DNA from: Unio delphinus
Lineage: Eukaryota; Mollusca; Bivalvia; Unionida; Unionidae
Assembly: GCA_029339505.1 (NCBI GenBank)
Contig: JAQISU010000166.1
Coordinates: forward strand, 4,082,501 to 4,146,500
Direction: 5' to 3'
DNA: 64,000 bases
Shown: positions 59,945 through 64,000 of the stretch, piece after piece
Layout of the letters: each line of letters starts with the position of its first letter
How positions within the stretch are numbered: position 1 is the stretch's first letter
Position numbers and translations under genes: made by a program
Notes under the pieces: generated by a model
Seen by the model: only the letters and a program-made list of their open reading frames with translations
Told to the model about the DNA's origin: nothing
Database searches by the model: none

Positions 59945-60978
59945 ATTAGTCTGAAGACTGCTACTTTATGTTTGACTGTTATTATTAGTTTGATTAGAAG
60001 AATGGTTATATTTATTTGACTTAAAGACTGGTTTTATTAATTTGACTGATAGACTGGTACTATTAGTTTGACTTAAAAACTGGTACTATTAGTTTAACCT
60101 AAAGACTGGTACTATTAGTTTGACTTAAAGACTGGTGCTATTAGGCCGACTTGAAGACTGGCACTATTAGTTCGACTAGAAGAATGTTTCTATTAGTTTG
60201 ACTCAAAGACTGGTACTATTAGCTTGACTCAAAGACTGGTACTATTAGTTTGACTTAAAGAAAGACTGTTACTATTAGTTTAACTCAACGACTGGTACTA
60301 TTAGTTCGACTAAAAGACTGGTACTATTAGTTTAACTGAAATACTGGTACTATTAGTTTGACTGAAAGACTGGTACTATTAGTTTGACTTAAAGACTGGT
60401 ACTATTAGTTTAACTGAAATACTGGTACTATTAGTTTGACTGAAAGACTGGTACTACTAGTTTGACTTAAAGACTGGTACTATTAGTTAGACTCAAAGAC
60501 TGGTACTATTAGTTTGACTTAAACACTGGTTCTATTAGGCCGACTTTTGGGTCCCCAAGTGGCCGAGTGATCTAATGAGCTTTCCATTACGGTTCACTGC
60601 CGTCTCACCTCTGTCTGCGTGGGTTCGAGTCTAAGATTCGACTAATGTAGTTATGTGAGAAAGCTTGCCAGTAACTTCTCGTGGGTCGGTGGTTCTTTCC
60701 GGGGGTTTTCCCGGGTTCTTCCTCCACCAATAATACTGGCCTCCATGTATAGCCTATCATGTGCTGAAAAATGGCGTTAAACCCTAGAACAACAACATTA
60801 GGCCGACTTGAAGACTGGCACTATTAGTTTGACTCAAAGACTGATACTATTAGTTTTACTCAAAAGACGGGTACTATTATTTTGACTCAAAGACTGGTAC
60901 TATTAGTTTGACTGAAAGACTGGTACTATTAGTTTGACTGAAAGACTGGTACTATTGGGCCGACTTGAAGACTGGAAA
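59945..60978. repeat. Minisatellite of 26-bp units, interrupted by a SINE
   Basis: About 28 units of GACTGGTACTATTAGTTTGA plus CTTAAA or CTGAAA, with a minority variant carrying TTAGGCCGACTTGAA. The array resumes in register after the SINE at 60547-60796. Confidence 0.96.
60547..60796 (+). mobile_element. tRNA-derived SINE inside the 26-bp minisatellite
   Basis: Best-preserved head of the family: GGTCCCCAAGTGGCCGAGTG with box A-like GGCCGAGTGATCTAA, box B-like GGGTTCGAGTC, then the shared body (TTCTTCCTCCACCAATAATA, GTGCTGAAAAATGGCGTTAA) and an AAC-rich tail. A 13-bp direct repeat ATTAGGCCGACTT flanks it (60534-60546 and 60797-60809). Confidence 0.94.
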
Positions 60979-60999
60979 TTAATCCAAAACATATATCTA

Positions 61000-61655
61000 T
61001 GGCTTCATTTTCATGAAATCAAACCTATATCCGAAGAAAGCATGAAAATGTATACATGTAATTCAATATTATATCATTACAATTGGTCAGGTGATTAATA
61101 GATAAAACTTTAATTTTATGTACATTATAATGTTTGTCTGAAGGTTTCTTCTAGCATAGTCAGCAAACTATTTTGGCTTTGCCATGTTGATAAAGAAACA
61201 ATGACAGAAGCTCTTGTATAACTTAGTTAAATATCTGTCTTGATGAAGATGATTCTAACATAATTTGGCGACATTTTTCACAGTATTTCATTTCATTTTT
61301 AATTGTTAAATGGTCGTTCCTTCTGTTAAGGTACAACACAAAGTTAAATTATCAATTGACCGTACTAATCATAATCACATTAATGTACGAATATTAATTG
61401 GTACGTAAAACTACATAAAAGGTTATAGCCGTGCGAAAGTGACTGGTTTAACATTATATTTTTCTAATTTTTCTTAATGTTCAAAATGACGATTGTTTAA
61501 AACAAAGAAGTAAGTCTCACATATAACAATACTCTATTAAACTCTTAAACCACTATGACCTACATCGGATTTAATTTACTAGTTTATCGACATTTGTAAT
61601 ACATTTTATCAATAGAGTTTCCTTTACTGTGTTTATAATAACATTTTAATTTTAT
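61000..61655. other. No recognised gene
   Basis: AT-rich spacer between the minisatellite and the next SINE. Confidence 0.45.
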
Positions 61656-61658
61656 ACA

Positions 61659-61894
61659 GGCCCCGAGTGGTCGAATGGTCTAAAGCGCTCTCCGTTACGG
61701 ATCACTGCCATCTCACCTCTGCATGGGTTCGAGTCTCCGATTCGGACAATGTGTGGATGTGAGAAAGCTTGCCAGTAGCTTCTCGTGGGTCGGTGGTTCT
61801 TTCCGAGAGGTTTTTTGCCGGGTTCTTCCTCCACCATTAATATTGGCAGCCATGTATCGTGTGCTGAAAAATGGCTATAAACACTACTACTACC
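61659..61894 (+). mobile_element. tRNA-derived SINE (main family)
   Basis: Head GGCCCCGAGTGGTCGAATGG, box B-like GGGTTCGAGTC, the shared body (GCTTGCCAGTAGCTTCTCGT, TTCTTCCTCCACCATTAATA) and an ACTACTACTACC tail. It is nearly colinear with the copy at 60547. The open frames 61652-61906 (-) and 61723-61956 (+) are SINE artefacts. Confidence 0.93.
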
Positions 61895-61899
61895 AATGG

Positions 61900-62880
61900 T
61901 ATACATATCGCAACACTTTTAAAGCGGATCAAGTCATAAAATCACTTTTACTCTAGATTTCTCCCTTGTTATGTTCTGATGAAATTACGTCACCCCACAA
62001 CCACACCGTCGGCCAATACGCCAATTTAGCCAAGGTTCTGAATATTTTGGTTTAGGTAGAGCGTGTTTAGATTTGGTGAAATTACATTTTGGATATATTG
62101 TAATCTGTTTTGTTCGTGTCAAAAAGTCTATCAAGTCACCAACAAATACTTAACCCCTCCCACTTACCACCAACGCTCACAACAATAATATCACACAATA
62201 GCAATAGCCATTGTGCCTCTTTAATATCAAAATGTTATTTAGATTCAGTCCTAAAATAATGACGATCAATCTTCCGACCACAAAAATAATAACCCTTTCT
62301 TTAGTTTGTTTGACATTTGACAGATCCAAAATTTCATACTTAAAGTATCGCAAAAGTTTATTTTCATAATCAATGTTATCTCAATGAATGGCAAAAATAC
62401 AATGAAATTAAACATCAAGACAAATTGTTATAAATTTAATATGGAGAATAGTGACCTTATTTAGTATGTACCTTAGAATTCATGCTGTTTATTTTCCTTT
62501 TCAACTCCCTAGCAAAGCACTACAATGTTACATTTTTAGGGATGAACGATGGGGCTTGTAAAACTGACAGTAGTTGCATAAGAAATTGTATTTTATAGGA
62601 CATATTTCATAATGTTGGAATAACGTCTATACTTCAGATTTAACACACATTTATCTCTGATTTCGTTGCAATCTCACATCTTTGTAGTCCTTGCTCATTT
62701 CTCCAAACTTATCACCTTTAAAGTTTTCTAAAGTACATTATGCCTATTAAAATGTGTGCTATTGGTCAGCTACCTAGCTTTTCCTGGTCGTTGTCTTTGT
62801 GGATGTCGCAAAACGTGATTTAAACATCTAACCAATGTCCCCTTATTCTAGATGATAATGCTATAGTACGATAAAGCAGA
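61900..62880. other. No recognised gene
   Basis: AT-rich spacer; nothing recognised on either strand. Confidence 0.45.
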
Positions 62881-62884
62881 CACA

Positions 62885-63165
62885 GACATTTGTGTTGATA
62901 CTGAAATACGTTTTGTTGATAAATCAGACCCCAAATCTATGTTTATACTAATGGACGTTTTATGGGTAAATCATACACCCGAATTAGTGTCGATACTTAT
63001 GGACATTTGGGGTAATTTAAACCCCCAGAATTATGTTGACACTGATGGGCGTTTTGTGAGTAAATAAGACCCACAAATTATTCCATACTGATGGACGTTT
63101 CTCGGTTAAATCAGACCCCACATTCGTGTCGATACTGATGAACATTTGTGGGTATAAATGCAACT
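62885..63165. repeat. Diverged tandem repeat, about 57-bp unit
   Basis: Five units containing GATACTGATGGACGTTTTGT then GGGTAAATCAGACCCC-AAATT, well diverged from one another. Confidence 0.85.
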
Positions 63166-63654
63166 ATTCGTAAAACAGGAACTGTTTACAGACAAGTCTG
63201 TCCGCAAAATATCGGTGTATACATTAGACACTTTGAGAAATTTATTGTGTCTTCCAAGTCATGTCATATTGGATTTTTCTTTTAGCAACATGTGCATACC
63301 ATTTCCGTATTAAATCCTATGTTTGTCGTCTTAAATCCACGTAAAACAGCACAACCCTGTCACACAAGGTCATATTTAATTTTGTGCTCTTTAACTGTAC
63401 GCAGGTGTATTCACATTATGGGTGTGGTCCGTCTTAGATTCACATATGACGGACCCCCTAGTATCGAAAGTTAATTTTATGTTTCTCTGTTCACCCCATA
63501 GTATGTGCGTTTGTTTTTAGTTTATTAAATTTCATTTTTTTAAAATAATTTTGACAAAAGGTTTATACACCTCTTTAACTAATGTATCTCTACTCCTCAA
63601 CCCTAGCTGGTCAAGCAGTTATTTAAATAAGGGATCCATGCCAGTGGATCTCTT

Positions 63655-63738
63655 GTGTACAGTGAATGATATTGTGTACAGTGAGTGATATTGTGTACAG
63701 TGAATGATATTGTGTACAGTGAGTGAATGATATTGTTC
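63655..63738. repeat. Tandem repeat, about 20-bp unit
   Basis: Four units of TTGTGTACAGTGA(A/G)TGATA at 63653-63735. Confidence 0.92.
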
Positions 63739-64000
63739 ATATTGCTATTGTACGTTACGTTTTGTATTTTTTGTTTGGACTGGCTTTGTATTGGTAAAAT
63801 TTCGCTTCATTTGTATAGATTTATAAATAATTCATTTATAGAAGCATTTTAGTGTATGTAAAAGCTAGTATGTTTTGCATGTGCACGTTTCCCATGTCAA
63901 TATAATGAGGTTTCCTATTTTAATCTTATATACATCTTAATTTTACAATTGTTGGAAAGCAGGCATCAAGTTACTATTTATGCAAGCAGCAGAGAGGGTG

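Noticed and set aside
61652..61956. Frames of 77-84 residues on both strands
   Set aside because: They read through a tRNA-derived SINE.

Overview
This is a 64 kb window of an AT-rich, intron-rich animal genome. It is most likely an aquatic invertebrate, and I lean towards a mollusc because of the tRNA-derived SINE type and the wide mix of hAT, piggyBac, pogo and L2/CR1-like elements. That placement is inference; no ribosomal or mitochondrial gene is present to test it. Almost every long open frame here is a transposon relic or a tandem-repeat artefact.

One host gene is clearly recognisable. It is a plus-strand RYBP/YAF2 orthologue, an accessory subunit of non-canonical Polycomb repressive complex 1. 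Three coding exons are visible: 22170-22289 (RanBP2-type zinc finger), 37471-37641 (linker) and 41846-42065 (RING1-binding segment and stop). All splice phases agree. The short first coding exon was not found and may lie upstream of the window. The gene's 15.2 kb and 4.2 kb introns carry most of the transposons, and two long minisatellites sit in the last intron.

Region by region: 1-2.7 kb holds a foldback repeat. 2.7-8.5 kb holds two L2/CR1-like LINE copies, one split by a hAT element with a perfect 8-bp target duplication. 9.2-13.5 kb is a large foldback palindrome whose left arm received two head-to-tail piggyBac elements; the right arm still shows the empty TTAA site. 13.8-16.2 kb holds a pogo/mariner-type terminus with ~120-bp subrepeats, a minisatellite interrupted by a SINE, and a third piggyBac copy in opposite orientation. 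18.1-20.1 kb is a minus-strand LINE interrupted by a hAT MITE. 23.9-31 kb holds SINEs, a LINE 3' fragment, several piggyBac pieces, a complete-length pogo/Tigger-like element and a decayed full-length piggyBac transposase with its own hAT MITE. 32-37.2 kb holds SINEs and a LINE tail. 39-41.3 kb holds 77-bp and 24-bp arrays. 44.2-45.45 kb is another internally deleted piggyBac. 46.8-48.4 kb holds tandem arrays. 53.0-53.95 kb holds a frame-broken, protein-primed family B DNA polymerase of Polinton/Maverick type that no single open frame reveals. 56.7-63.7 kb is a cluster of unrelated minisatellites, two of whose neighbourhoods carry SINE copies.

The genes do not form a pathway. The window is best read as one Polycomb gene embedded in a layered record of transposon insertions, several of which can be ordered in time because insertion scars and empty sites are preserved.
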